DNA of 64,000 nucleotides from an uncultured Acetatifactor sp. (GTDB taxonomy: Bacteria > Bacillota > Clostridia > Lachnospirales > Lachnospiraceae). Shown piece by piece: positions 25,367 through 33,881 of this stretch. Under the pieces are notes generated by a model that was not told the origin of the DNA, searched no databases, and was given only the letters and a program-made list of their open reading frames with translations. The stretch's first letter is position 1; each line of letters begins with the position of its first letter. The DNA is taken from contig CAJUJU010000001.1 in NCBI GenBank assembly GCA_910586835.1, positions 1 to 64,000 on the forward strand, given 5' to 3'. A program made the position numbers and the translations under genes.

Positions 25367-27637
25367 TTATTTCAGTTTCCAGATATCTCTGTTATATTCC
25401 GCAATGGTTCTGTCGGAGGAAAAGAAGCCTGCCCTGGCGATGTTCACCAGCATCATCCTCCTCCATTTTTCCCTGTCCTCATAGTCCGCAAACACTTTGT
25501 CCTTGACGGCAATATAATCCTCCAGATCAAGCAGGGTCATAAACCAGTCCTTGTTCAGAAGCTCCCGATAAAGCCGCTGCAGGTTTTCTTTCTTCCCCAC
25601 GGCAAGCGCCTTCTTTCCGACTATGAAATCCACCGCCCTTTTGATGACAGGGCTCTTCTCATAATATTCCCTGGAGACATAGTCTGCCTTTGCGTAATGA
25701 GAAATAACCGTATCGCTGTCCTGGCCGAAAATATAGATATTTTCATCCCCCACCAGCTCATGGATCTCCACGTTCGCCCCGTCGCTGGTACCCAATGTCA
25801 CCGCTCCGTTCAGCATGAACTTCATGTTGCCGGTTCCGGACGCCTCCTTGGAAGCCAGCGAGATCTGCTCGGAGATATCACAGGCAGGGATCAGCTTTTC
25901 CGCATAGCTCACATTATAATTTTCCACCATGACGAGCTTCATATAAGGACTTACCTCAGGGTCTTTGTTGATAATCTCAGACATCACCAGGAGCAGATGT
26001 ATGATATCCTGCGCAATCACATAGGCCGGCGCCGCCTTGGCGCCGAAAATGAAGGTCATGGGTCTCACCGGCTTTTTGCCATCCTTGATCTCCAGATATT
26101 TGTGAATGATATACAGCGCGTTCATCTGCTGGCGCTTATACTCGTGAAGCCTCTTCACCTGAATATCAAAGACCGAGTTCGTATCCAGCCGGACGCCTTC
26201 CTTCTCCAGAATATAAGCGGCCAGCGCCTCTTTCTTCTGCTTCTTGATATCCTCAAGGGCCAAAAGAACTTTCTCGTCGTCCTTCTTCGCCAACAGCTTC
26301 TCCAGCTCGTCGGCATTCTTTTTGTAGCCGTCCCCAATGGTCTCGGTCAGCAGAGCTGCAAGCTCCCGGTTGCAGGACAAAAGCCACCGGCGGAAGGTGA
26401 TTCCGTTGGTCTTATTGTTGAATTTTTCCGGGTAAAGCTGATAAAAGCAGTTCAGCTCCGTCTCCTTCAAAATATCCGTGTGAATCGCCGCCACACCATT
26501 GACACTGTAGCCGTAGTGGATGTCAATGTGGGCCATATGAACCCTCTTTTCCTCATCGATGATCTGCACCTTGGGATCCTTGTACTTCTTCGCCACCCGA
26601 GCGCTCAGCTCCTTGATAATGGGAACCAGCTGAGGAACTACCTTTTCCAGATAGGCAAGCGGCCACTTCTCCAGCGCTTCCGCCAGAATCGTGTGATTCG
26701 TGTAGGCGCAGGTTTTACTCACCACCTTTACCGCGTCCTCTATGGTAAAGCCTTCCTCCCAGGTCAAAATACGAATCAGCTCGGGGATCACAAGCGTAGG
26801 ATGGGTATCGTTGATCTGGATTGCCGCATATTGGTCCATGTGGTGCAGATCACAGCCTTTTTCCTTCAGTTCCCGGACAATCAGCTGAGCTGCGTTGCTC
26901 ACCATAAAATACTCCTGGTAAATGCGCAGCAGATTGCCTGCCTCATCGGAATCGTCCGGATACAGGAACAACGTCAGGTTTTTATCCACGGCCTCCTTGT
27001 CAAAGTTGATTCCCTTCTTTACCAGCTCCTCATCCACACTTTCCAGATCAAAAAGATGCAGCTTGTTGCAGCCGTTCTCATAACCAATGACATCAATGTC
27101 ATAAAGCACGGATGTCACCTTTCTGTTTCCAAATGCCACCTCAAACCGGATTCCGGTATCCGTAAGCCAGGAATTTTCCTCAATCCAGTCATTCTTTTCC
27201 GCCTTCTGCAGATGCTCCTGAAACACCTGTTTAAAAAGTCCATAGTGGTAATTCAGACCGATTCCGTCCCCGGGCAGCCCCAGCGATGCAATGGAATCCA
27301 GAAAGCACGCCGCCAGACGTCCCAGGCCGCCGTTTCCAAGCGACGGCTCCGGCTCCGCCTCCTCGATTACCGAAAGGCTCTTCCCGTTCTTTGCAAGCAC
27401 CTTCTCCAGCTCCTCATAAATTCCCAGATTGATGAGGTTATTTGACAGAAGCTTTCCGATGAGAAACTCCATGGAAATGTAGTATACCTTCTTTTTTCCG
27501 CCGATAACCGGCTTCTCTGCCATCTTTTCCTTTGTCATCTGCAGTACGCTGTTGTAAAGCTGTGCCTCCGTACATGCGGCGATGGTTTTGCCGTACATCT
27601 TACCCGTCAGTTCATTCAACTGCTGTTCCAGGTTCAT
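25367..27637 (-). CDS. glgP: Glycogen/maltodextrin phosphorylase
   Basis: A 756-residue GT35 phosphorylase that releases glucose-1-phosphate from alpha-1,4-glucans. Visible features are [19 protein letters not shown], the [15 protein letters not shown] block, and the pyridoxal-phosphate lysine Lys606 in [15 protein letters not shown] followed by [10 protein letters not shown]. It is somewhat shorter than E. coli GlgP/MalP (about 800-815). The ATG at 27637 has AAGGAGG upstream; the longer reading to 27688 is rejected. First structural gene of the starch operon, downstream of the LacI-type gene and its putative operator. Confidence 0.94.
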   Translation of the reverse strand: MNLEQQLNELTGKMYGKTIAACTEAQLYNSVLQMTKEKMAEKPVIGGKKKVYYISMEFLIGKLLSNNLINLGIYEELEKVLAKNGKSLSVIEEAEPEPSLGNGGLGRLAACFLDSIASLGLPGDGIGLNYHYGLFKQVFQEHLQKAEKNDWIEENSWLTDTGIRFEVAFGNRKVTSVLYDIDVIGYENGCNKLHLFDLESVDEELVKKGINFDKEAVDKNLTLFLYPDDSDEAGNLLRIYQEYFMVSNAAQLIVRELKEKGCDLHHMDQYAAIQINDTHPTLVIPELIRILTWEEGFTIEDAVKVVSKTCAYTNHTILAEALEKWPLAYLEKVVPQLVPIIKELSARVAKKYKDPKVQIIDEEKRVHMAHIDIHYGYSVNGVAAIHTDILKETELNCFYQLYPEKFNNKTNGITFRRWLLSCNRELAALLTETIGDGYKKNADELEKLLAKKDDEKVLLALEDIKKQKKEALAAYILEKEGVRLDTNSVFDIQVKRLHEYKRQQMNALYIIHKYLEIKDGKKPVRPMTFIFGAKAAPAYVIAQDIIHLLLVMSEIINKDPEVSPYMKLVMVENYNVSYAEKLIPACDISEQISLASKEASGTGNMKFMLNGAVTLGTSDGANVEIHELVGDENIYIFGQDSDTVISHYAKADYVSREYYEKSPVIKRAVDFIVGKKALAVGKKENLQRLYRELLNKDWFMTLLDLEDYIAVKDKVFADYEDREKWRRMMLVNIARAGFFSSDRTIAEYNRDIWKLK

Positions 27638-27733
27638 ATTCTTGCCTCCTTGTCTGCGTCGGGAAAGACGCCTTCGCCTCTCTCCCACATCTCTTCACAG
27701 GTCATTTTTTCCAGTTGCTGACAGAATATCACA

Positions 27734-27747
27734 GGAAAACGTTTTCC
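27734..27747. promoter_or_regulatory. LacI/CcpA-type operator upstream of glgP
   Basis: GGAAAACGTTTTCC is a perfect 14-bp palindrome centred on CG, the geometry of LacI-family operators. It fits the cre consensus TGWAANCGNTTWCA except at the two end bases. It lies ~90 bp before glgP and 34 bp after the LacI-type gene, so either the local regulator or CcpA could bind. Confidence 0.65.
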
Positions 27748-27780
27748 GCAATAGGGAAATTTATTTTTGTGCAACATGGC

Positions 27781-28770
27781 TTAACATATAATATCCTTAT
27801 AGTACATTTTCACGATATTGTAAGGCATCCATACCTGTTGTCCTTCCTGCCCGTCCATCAGAGATTTGGCTTCTTCCAGGGCTCTGCTGGAAATATCATA
27901 AAAGTCCTGGCGAACCGTGTTCATCTGCTTTCCCACATATCCCATGAGAGTGATACCGTCAAAACCGCATACCGGACGGAATATATCCAGATCGATCAAC
28001 GCATTCATGGCTCCGATGGCCATCAGATCGGAGGCACAGACCACACAATCTTTGTTTTTTGCATACTTCAGCGTCATGTTCCGGGCTGCCAGCTCGCTGA
28101 AATCCCCCTGGCGCACCAGCATGGAAAAGCCAATCTCCCTCTCCAGGCGCCGCATTCCCCTGATTCGCTGCTCCGTGACGTAGCCGTCCTTCTTCCCCGC
28201 AATATACAGTACACTTTTACACTCGTCGTCCAGGATCGTCTTTTTTGCAACATCATACTGTGCCTGTTCATGGTCTATGGCCACAGATGTGGTACGCGCG
28301 TTGACAATGGGAGCGTCCACCACGACGCAGGAAAAATTCTGCTCCGCAATCAGCTTCTGCAGAACCTTATCCTCTTTTGACAGCCCATAGATAACTACCG
28401 CCGAAATGCTCTGGGACAGAAAATATCTTGTGATCTCTTCCGTTGTCATTCCTGCAATCATGGACATAAATACTGTGACCACTTCCACATTCAATTGCTT
28501 TGCCTTATCCAGGGCCCCCAGCAGGTACTGCATGAAAATCTGGTCGATGGCCTGGGTCTGCCTCTTTGGATCCAGAAGCAGCGCTATGCGGCCAAACTGC
28601 TTGGAAGACAGCGCCGACGCTATGGAATTTGGAATGTAATTCAGTTCCCGGATCGCCTGATTGACTTTTTCCTTTGTCTCCTCACTGATGTTCGGATAGC
28701 CGTTTAACACCTTTGATACCGTGGAAATTGCCACCCCGGCATGTTTTGCAACCTCTTTTATAGATACCAT
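27781..28770 (-). CDS. LacI-family transcriptional regulator of the starch operon
   Basis: A 329-residue repressor-type protein. The N-terminal helix-turn-helix (SIKEVAKHAGVAISTVSKVLNG) and hinge helix (YIPNSIASALSS) are canonical, followed by a periplasmic-binding-like effector domain. The effector is probably a maltodextrin or related sugar by location. It stands ~140 bp upstream of glgP on the same strand, with the 14-bp palindrome between them, and its own promoter carries another palindrome. Direct control of glgP-pulA-malQ is inferred. Confidence 0.88.
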   Translation of the reverse strand: MVSIKEVAKHAGVAISTVSKVLNGYPNISEETKEKVNQAIRELNYIPNSIASALSSKQFGRIALLLDPKRQTQAIDQIFMQYLLGALDKAKQLNVEVVTVFMSMIAGMTTEEITRYFLSQSISAVVIYGLSKEDKVLQKLIAEQNFSCVVVDAPIVNARTTSVAIDHEQAQYDVAKKTILDDECKSVLYIAGKKDGYVTEQRIRGMRRLEREIGFSMLVRQGDFSELAARNMTLKYAKNKDCVVCASDLMAIGAMNALIDLDIFRPVCGFDGITLMGYVGKQMNTVRQDFYDISSRALEEAKSLMDGQEGQQVWMPYNIVKMYYKDIIC

Positions 28771-28896
28771 TCCGTGTTCCTTCTGTCTCCCGCGTTATTG
28801 TGGCTGGCTGTAATCCTCAATCCGGCCCGGCGTCTCATTCCTGACAATGCGTTTTCATTTGACTGCCTGATGCTTTGCCCTTATACTATTAATGTT

Positions 28897-28925
28897 ATAT
28901 TATACGCTATATGACAAAATGTCAA
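28897..28925 (-). promoter_or_regulatory. Promoter and palindrome upstream of the LacI-type gene
   Basis: Minus-strand TTGACA (28920-28925) precedes TAATAT by 17 bp or TATAAT by 15 bp. The -35 overlaps the dyad TGACA-AAA-TGTCA (28912-28924), a possible operator. It faces tadA, which starts 80 bp away on the other strand. Confidence 0.55.
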
Positions 28926-29002
28926 TTTTTCTATCAAAAAGGGAATAACAGATCCTGTTTTCTGCTCTTGCAGAAACATTCGGAACCGTCAGGAGGAAAT
29001 CA

Positions 29003-29533
29003 ATGGCTCCAATCACAAGTATTCAGGAAAAATATATGAAAGAGGCCCTGAAACAGGCAAAGAAAGCATATTTACTGGGTGAAGTGCCCATCGGCTGCGT
29101 CATTGTGCATCAGGGAAAGATCATCGGGCGGGGCTACAACCGCCGTAACACGGACAAGAACACGCTGGCCCATGCGGAGATTACCGCCATCAACAAAGCC
29201 AGCAAATATATAGGTGACTGGAGACTGGAGGAATGCACTCTCTATGTGACGCTGGAACCTTGCCAGATGTGCGCCGGCGCCATTGTGCAGGCCCGCATTC
29301 CGGAAGTCGTTATGGGATGTATGAATCCCAAGGCCGGCTGTGCCGGATCCATCCTGAACATACTGGATATGCCGGACTTCAATCATCAGGTATCTGTCTC
29401 AAGAGGCGTGCTGGAACCGGAGTGCAGCGGTATGCTGAAGACCTTTTTCACCGAGCTTCGGGCCCGGAATAAGGCAGAAAAGGAAAGCAGGAAACTGACA
29501 GCCAGCCCTTCTTCCGATCAGAATAATCCATAG
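29003..29533 (+). CDS. tadA: tRNA-specific adenosine deaminase
   Basis: A 176-residue zinc deaminase that converts A34 of tRNA-Arg(ACG) to inosine. The active site is visible as HAE (His57, Glu59) and PCQMC (Cys87, Cys90), with the family's VPIGCVIV start block. The C-terminal ~20 residues are a polar extension. AGGAGG precedes the ATG by six bases. In many clostridia tadA neighbours the SRP RNA gene; here ffs is 3.2 kb away with four minus-strand genes between. It converges with the acyltransferase gene. Confidence 0.95.
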   Translation: MAPITSIQEKYMKEALKQAKKAYLLGEVPIGCVIVHQGKIIGRGYNRRNTDKNTLAHAEITAINKASKYIGDWRLEECTLYVTLEPCQMCAGAIVQARIPEVVMGCMNPKAGCAGSILNILDMPDFNHQVSVSRGVLEPECSGMLKTFFTELRARNKAEKESRKLTASPSSDQNNP

Positions 29534-29554
29534 CCCATGGCCACCCTGGCTCCC

Positions 29555-30850
29555 TCAGCTGCTTTCCCTCCGCAGCTTATACAACTCTTCTGCTGCCAGT
29601 CTGGTCTTGGCCACCACATCTTTGCCCTCTGTTGGAAAACAATAATAAAGTACCTCGGAATTTCCGACACAGATCATATCTCCGATCTCATACCAATAAT
29701 AATCGGAATAGAGACTGTAGGACGCAGAGGGCTTCTGATTATAATCCAGCTTTCCGTCACAGCCTGTGAGATGAAAGCCCTCTGCACTGTGCCGAAGCCT
29801 GCCGGAACCTACCCGATAAATACTTTTTGTATCAACCATCATATAGATGTCCACTGCGATATCCAGCTGATAGACGCCCTCCTCCAGTTCTCTTCTGACA
29901 CATTCCCGTTCCCAACGATACCAGTCCGGAACATGACTGAAGAGTGCCTTACGCCGCCCCTGCGCCTCAACTGTCCCCTCTTTTTCAAAAGATGGCCCTG
30001 CTTTCTCAAGCCGAAGATATCCGTATTCATCCAGCTCATAACGTACACCGCAGTTTTCGCAGGCAATGACGGTTCCCCTTCCCACCATTTTCCCTTCCAT
30101 ATTGCAGTGAGGGCATTTATAGAGTACCCTGTTCAGGCAATCTGCCCGGAAAGCCTCCTCAATGCGGATGCCGTTTTCCTGCTGCCACCGGAAATTGTCA
30201 AAGGTAAATTTTTTCTTCAGTATTTCATTGAGTTCCTCCACACTCTTCCCCGCTATATCCGCCGGGGAGAGCAGATACTCCAGATCCGCCGACACATCCA
30301 CCTTGCGCTGCTTCAGATTATTGTACAAAGGATCCCTGGCAAAAGCGCCGTGTGTATGGATCATCACCACCGGCAATCCCATTATCTTCAGGCATTTTCC
30401 CAGACTTTCCGGAAGCGGCGTGGCCGTGCCGTCAAAGCTGTAGCTGGCCTCCGGAAACAACAGGACGGAACTGCCCAGCTTCTTTGCGGCAAACATCATA
30501 TCCCGCACCAGCACCATATCGGTGACAAACTTTTTCGTGGGTATACACCCTATCGCCCGCATCAGCCAATTTTTCCCCACAAAGCCATCCCAGGTACACA
30601 CGGTATTAAACGCTCTGGGATAAAGAAGCACAGCGGCTATTTTCAGATCAATAAAACTGGAATGGTTCATCAAAATAAGACATGGATCGTTTTTTCCCAA
30701 TCGCTCCATGCCTGTTTTTGTGCAGGTAAAGTTGGTCGCCTTCAGCTCCGGCATTGACAATACCTTCAGCATCGTTCTGAACAAAATGCCGGGACGCCTG
30801 GGAGGCCGGTGCCGTTCCGTCGGCCTCGCCAAAACGTCTTCATACGCCAT
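29555..30850 (-). CDS. PlsC-like acyltransferase with zinc ribbon
   Basis: A 431-residue protein. Residues ~40-230 are a lysophosphatidic-acid acyltransferase-type domain with LMNHSSFIDL (His-x4-Asp) and FPEASYSFDG. A zinc ribbon follows (CPHC...CENC), then a C-terminal domain of unknown role containing GSGRLRHSAEGFHLTGCDG. It probably esterifies a lipid at the inner membrane face, but the C-terminal half suggests a function beyond phospholipid synthesis. I prefer the ATG at 30850; a TTG seven codons upstream (30871) has a comparable ribosome site. The stop lies 21 bp from that of tadA. Confidence 0.85.
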   Translation of the reverse strand: MAYEDVLARPTERHRPPRRPGILFRTMLKVLSMPELKATNFTCTKTGMERLGKNDPCLILMNHSSFIDLKIAAVLLYPRAFNTVCTWDGFVGKNWLMRAIGCIPTKKFVTDMVLVRDMMFAAKKLGSSVLLFPEASYSFDGTATPLPESLGKCLKIMGLPVVMIHTHGAFARDPLYNNLKQRKVDVSADLEYLLSPADIAGKSVEELNEILKKKFTFDNFRWQQENGIRIEEAFRADCLNRVLYKCPHCNMEGKMVGRGTVIACENCGVRYELDEYGYLRLEKAGPSFEKEGTVEAQGRRKALFSHVPDWYRWERECVRRELEEGVYQLDIAVDIYMMVDTKSIYRVGSGRLRHSAEGFHLTGCDGKLDYNQKPSASYSLYSDYYWYEIGDMICVGNSEVLYYCFPTEGKDVVAKTRLAAEELYKLRRESS

Positions 30851-30895
30851 TTCCCTAACTTTTATCTTCAATGTTTCACTATCCCCGCAGACAGA

Positions 30896-31396
30896 TCAAT
30901 CGCCTTGATAAGTAGGTGCATTTTTAGGGCTCTTCCCCTTGATCACTTTATGGTAGTACGCGTATGTCATGGGATCGTCCTGCTTCAGCACATCAGCGTC
31001 CACAACTCTTCCCAAAAATACCGTATGGCTGGAGGTCTCCAGTTTGTCAATCACCTCGCAGACCATATAGGCGCAGGCATCCGCCACAACAGGCATGCAC
31101 TCCTTTATCACGGATTCCACTTTGTCATACTTATCGGTATCTTTTCCGCTGTAAAAGCCAAATGTTCCAATGATGCCGGGATCCGTGTGTTCACCCAAAA
31201 CAGAAACGGTAAACCTCCCGGTATCCTGAATACATTGATTGGTGTAATTGTCATGATTGATGCTCACTGCAATAGTGGCCGGATCGGATGTAATCTGCAT
31301 GGCACTGTTGGCCGTACACCCGGTAGCCCTTCCCTGATCCCATGTACTGATTACATACACACCATAGGACAATTGATAAAGTGCACTTTTGTTCAT
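30896..31396 (-). CDS. Flavin reductase-domain protein
   Basis: A 166-residue FMN-binding flavin reductase-like protein with the family's start YQLSYGVYVIST and the TGCTANSAMQIT block. In many clostridia this domain is joined to a C-terminal rubredoxin domain in high-molecular-weight rubredoxin used for oxygen or peroxide detoxification; the rubredoxin part is absent here, with no CxxC pair. AAAGGAGG lies seven bases before the ATG. It lies 45 bp upstream of the acyltransferase gene and may share its transcript. Exact electron partners are unknown. Confidence 0.85.
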   Translation of the reverse strand: MNKSALYQLSYGVYVISTWDQGRATGCTANSAMQITSDPATIAVSINHDNYTNQCIQDTGRFTVSVLGEHTDPGIIGTFGFYSGKDTDKYDKVESVIKECMPVVADACAYMVCEVIDKLETSSHTVFLGRVVDADVLKQDDPMTYAYYHKVIKGKSPKNAPTYQGD

Positions 31397-31551
31397 TGTT
31401 TTGCCTCCTTTGCGCCGTCCTCTGCATAAACTCCGGCGATCTCTGTCTATTTATTTGTCTATTCTGCCCTCCAGCCATTGAAGCACCTTCCGCGCCGAAT
31501 AAGTCCATTATAACATAAATTGCCTCGCAGTGCATCCCGTCTGCAATGAAT

Positions 31552-32466
31552 CTACAGTTTCTCCTGAAATTCTTCTACACTCCCCGCAGACAATACTGCC
31601 TGAAACCATCTTTCCAATGTTTCCGGATCTGTTTCTGACAGCAGCTCCCTCTTCAGCTTCTCCGGGATTTCACCAAGCCTGCGTGCCACCTGCAAAATGC
31701 ACTCTGCTTTTTCTGCTGCTCTTCCCTGTACTATCCCTTCCTCTCTTCCTTCCTCTCTTCCTTCTTCTCTTCCCTCCTCTCTCGCTTCTTCCCGCACACG
31801 CTGCTCTCTCTCAAAACTTTTCATATATGCCAACCCCACTTCTGCGTCTCTTTTGACTGCCTGCACCATTCCATGCAGCTTCTTCAGCTCCTGTGTCTGC
31901 GCATTCTCCTCCAAAGACTTTTCCATATAACGCAGAAGCAGCCTCAGCTCCTCCGGCGGTTCCCCCTTCGTACCTCTGGTATACAGAAACAGCGTTTTCG
32001 CTCCGTCGTCATAAACCAGCTCAGGCTCCTCCACACAACTGTTCTTCACCGTGTATACCATCCTCCCCAGTCCAAAAGGATCATAGGGTGTGATAAAAAT
32101 CACAATCACGTTCCTCAGATTCCGATAGTCTTCCCCTGCCGCCAGATTCCCTGCATCTATCTTTGCATGATAAAAGCGTACCCTTCTGGGCAATGCCGTA
32201 ATTTCCTCTGCTCCTCCGTTCCTGTCTGGCTCCACATCAAAGATTTCACCGTCTTCCTCATCCAGATATACATCCAGTCGAACGCCGTGTTTTCCTGTGC
32301 TCCCTCCCTGCCAGAATCGTTGGGGCACCACTGTGAGACGACCAATCCTGCGCCGGAAAATACACTCCAGAATATACCTTGCGGCCGCCTCTCCGTACAA
32401 TCTGTGGCCGGTCAGGCTGTTTACCAGAAAATCATCCAGCAGATTCATTTCCTCCAGTTTCTTCAT
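31552..32466 (-). CDS. Rpn-family PD-(D/E)XK nuclease/transposase-like protein
   Basis: A 304-residue member of the Rpn (recombination-promoting nuclease, PF12784) group. The nuclease core shows VRLDVYLDEEDGEIFDVEPD, with the Asp and Glu expected of PD-(D/E)XK enzymes. The C terminus has the family's charged coil, here REEG repeated four times (12-bp DNA repeat around 31739-31790), then a short helical domain. AGGAGG four bases before the ATG at 32466 decides the start. Rpn proteins are common accessory genes linked to RecA-independent recombination and recently to defence. It is divergent from ffs. Confidence 0.85.
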   Translation of the reverse strand: MKKLEEMNLLDDFLVNSLTGHRLYGEAAARYILECIFRRRIGRLTVVPQRFWQGGSTGKHGVRLDVYLDEEDGEIFDVEPDRNGGAEEITALPRRVRFYHAKIDAGNLAAGEDYRNLRNVIVIFITPYDPFGLGRMVYTVKNSCVEEPELVYDDGAKTLFLYTRGTKGEPPEELRLLLRYMEKSLEENAQTQELKKLHGMVQAVKRDAEVGLAYMKSFEREQRVREEAREEGREEGREEGREEGIVQGRAAEKAECILQVARRLGEIPEKLKRELLSETDPETLERWFQAVLSAGSVEEFQEKL

Positions 32467-32626
32467 CAAACCTCCTGTTTCCGCAGAAGGTCTCTCGAAC
32501 GGTCCGGAACCCTCTGCACTTAAATTGTAAATTGGGATAAAAAGCACAGATTTTCCGAATATAAGCGTTAGAATGACAGAACTGTCACATTATTATAAAC
32601 AAGAAAGTAATATGCTTTATAAAGAT

Positions 32627-32654
32627 ATGATATCATAATTTATACGTTTGTCAA
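32627..32654 (-). promoter_or_regulatory. Promoter of the Rpn-type gene
   Basis: Minus-strand TTGACA and TATCAT are separated by 16 bp. The -10 lies within the palindrome ATGATATCAT. A second dyad, TGACAG-AA-CTGTCA (32574-32587), lies between promoter and gene and could be an operator. Confidence 0.55.
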
Positions 32655-32668
32655 CACTATTTTTATCC

Positions 32669-32697
32669 TTGACAAACGAAAGAAAAACCGCTACACT
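32669..32697 (+). promoter_or_regulatory. Promoter of the SRP RNA gene
   Basis: Consensus TTGACA and TACACT are separated by exactly 17 bp. The predicted start near 32704 coincides with the 5' arm of the RNA's terminal helix. Confidence 0.8.
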
Positions 32698-32703
32698 GAT
32701 AAA

Positions 32704-32850
32704 GCCGTACATTTGTGGTATGATGATGAAATTCGGTCTTACGCAATGGGAACTGCGAACCGTGTCAGGTTGGGAACAAAGCAGCACTAAGCAGAGCCTC
32801 TCATGTGCCGTAAGGAAGCCGGGTGGAGTCATACCCTTATGTACGGTCTT
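32704..32850 (+). ncRNA. ffs: Signal recognition particle RNA (4.5S-like)
   Basis: The domain IV core is visible: GTGTCAGG, then a GGAA tetraloop closed by TTG/CAA, then AGCAGCAC. The flanking arms pair outward: CTTACG/CGTAAG, GGTATGA/TCATACC (32717-32723 with 32829-32835) and an outermost CCGTACAT/ATGTACGG (32705-32712 with 32839-32846). The molecule is thus a single long rod of ~145 nt, longer than the ~100-nt minimal bacterial type, and shows no clear Alu domain. A T-rich stretch follows. The RNA with Ffh targets membrane and secreted proteins. Confidence 0.9.
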
Positions 32851-32917
32851 GTTATTCGTCTATCGTACAATACACTTTGCCGAATCCCTGAAACTGTGGA
32901 ATCGCAAGGAGCTTTCC

Positions 32918-33841
32918 ATGAATATGACTCCCGAAAAAATAAATTCTCTTCTGTCGGACTGCACACTTTGTCCCAGGCAATGCCATGTCAACCGCACCCT
33001 GGGACAAACGGGGTTCTGCGGGCAGACCATGGAGCTCACTGCGGCCAGAGCCGCCCTGCACTACTGGGAGGAGCCCTGTATTTCCGGCTCCTGTGGTTCC
33101 GGCACCGTATTTTTTTCCGGATGCAGCCTGCAATGTATCTTCTGTCAGAATCACAGCATTGCTGTGGGCAAATCCGGTATCTCCCTCACTTTGGAAAGAT
33201 TGACTGATATTTTTCTTAAACTTCAGGAGAAGGGCGCTGCCAACATCAATCTTGTGACTGCAGGGCATTTCCTCCCCCAGATCTGCCATGCCCTGGAGCA
33301 GGCCAAAGCATGCGGTCTGCACATCCCTGTGGTCTACAACACCGGCGGCTACGAAAAAATCTCTTCCTTGCAGCTTCTGGAGGGACTGGCAGATATCTAT
33401 CTTCCCGATCTGAAATACTGTTCCGCAGATCTCTCAGCAAGATATTCCCAGGCCCCTGATTATTTTTTCAGAGCAGCCGAAGCCATCTCGGAAATGCTCC
33501 GACAGACCGGGCGCCCCATAATCGACCCTGCAACCGGCCTGATGAAGCGCGGAGTTATCGTGCGTCATCTGGTTCTTCCCGGCCAGACCAGAGACTCTAA
33601 AAAAATACTCCGTTTTCTCCATGAAACCTTTGGAAATGATATCTATATCAGCATTATGAACCAGTACACACCCATGGCGCAGGTATCCGGTTTCCCCGAA
33701 CTGAGCCGTCCCGTCACCCCGGAAGAATACCGGCGGGTACTGGACTTTGCGGACAAGATCGGCATAGAACAGGGCTTTTTTCAGGAGGGCGGTACTGTCT
33801 CGGAAAGCTTCATTCCCTCCTTTGACGGGGAAGGCCTGTAA
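32918..33841 (+). CDS. Radical-SAM protein, PflX-like (COG1313)
   Basis: A 307-residue radical-SAM protein related to pyruvate formate-lyase activases. It has an extra N-terminal cysteine cluster (CTLCPRQCHVNR and GFCG) and the radical-SAM motif FFSGCSLQCIFCQN, with a conserved stretch SGSGTVF-like before it (SCGSGTVFFSGC). The target is unknown. AAGGAG six bases before the ATG at 32918 decides the start; the open frame extends back through ffs and is not coding there. It may be read from the ffs promoter by partial readthrough. Confidence 0.85.
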   Translation: MNMTPEKINSLLSDCTLCPRQCHVNRTLGQTGFCGQTMELTAARAALHYWEEPCISGSCGSGTVFFSGCSLQCIFCQNHSIAVGKSGISLTLERLTDIFLKLQEKGAANINLVTAGHFLPQICHALEQAKACGLHIPVVYNTGGYEKISSLQLLEGLADIYLPDLKYCSADLSARYSQAPDYFFRAAEAISEMLRQTGRPIIDPATGLMKRGVIVRHLVLPGQTRDSKKILRFLHETFGNDIYISIMNQYTPMAQVSGFPELSRPVTPEEYRRVLDFADKIGIEQGFFQEGGTVSESFIPSFDGEGL

Positions 33842-33881
33842 CTCCTGCCCATGGGCCTGCTGCCCACGGAACAACATTTCC

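Noticed and set aside
23045..27445. A 1466-codon open frame on the plus strand opposite pulA and glgP
   Set aside because: It is antisense to two well-supported enzymes, spans their boundary, has no ribosome site and a His/Pro/Ile-biased composition without domains. It is a mirror of the codon bias of the real genes.
31735..31800. REEG repeats in the Rpn-type gene as a novel repeat
   Set aside because: Short charged repeats of this kind are typical of the C-terminal coil of Rpn proteins.
32648..32917. N-terminal extension of the PflX-like gene through the SRP RNA region
   Set aside because: The extension lies over the ffs promoter and RNA, and a strong AAGGAG site precedes the ATG at 32918.
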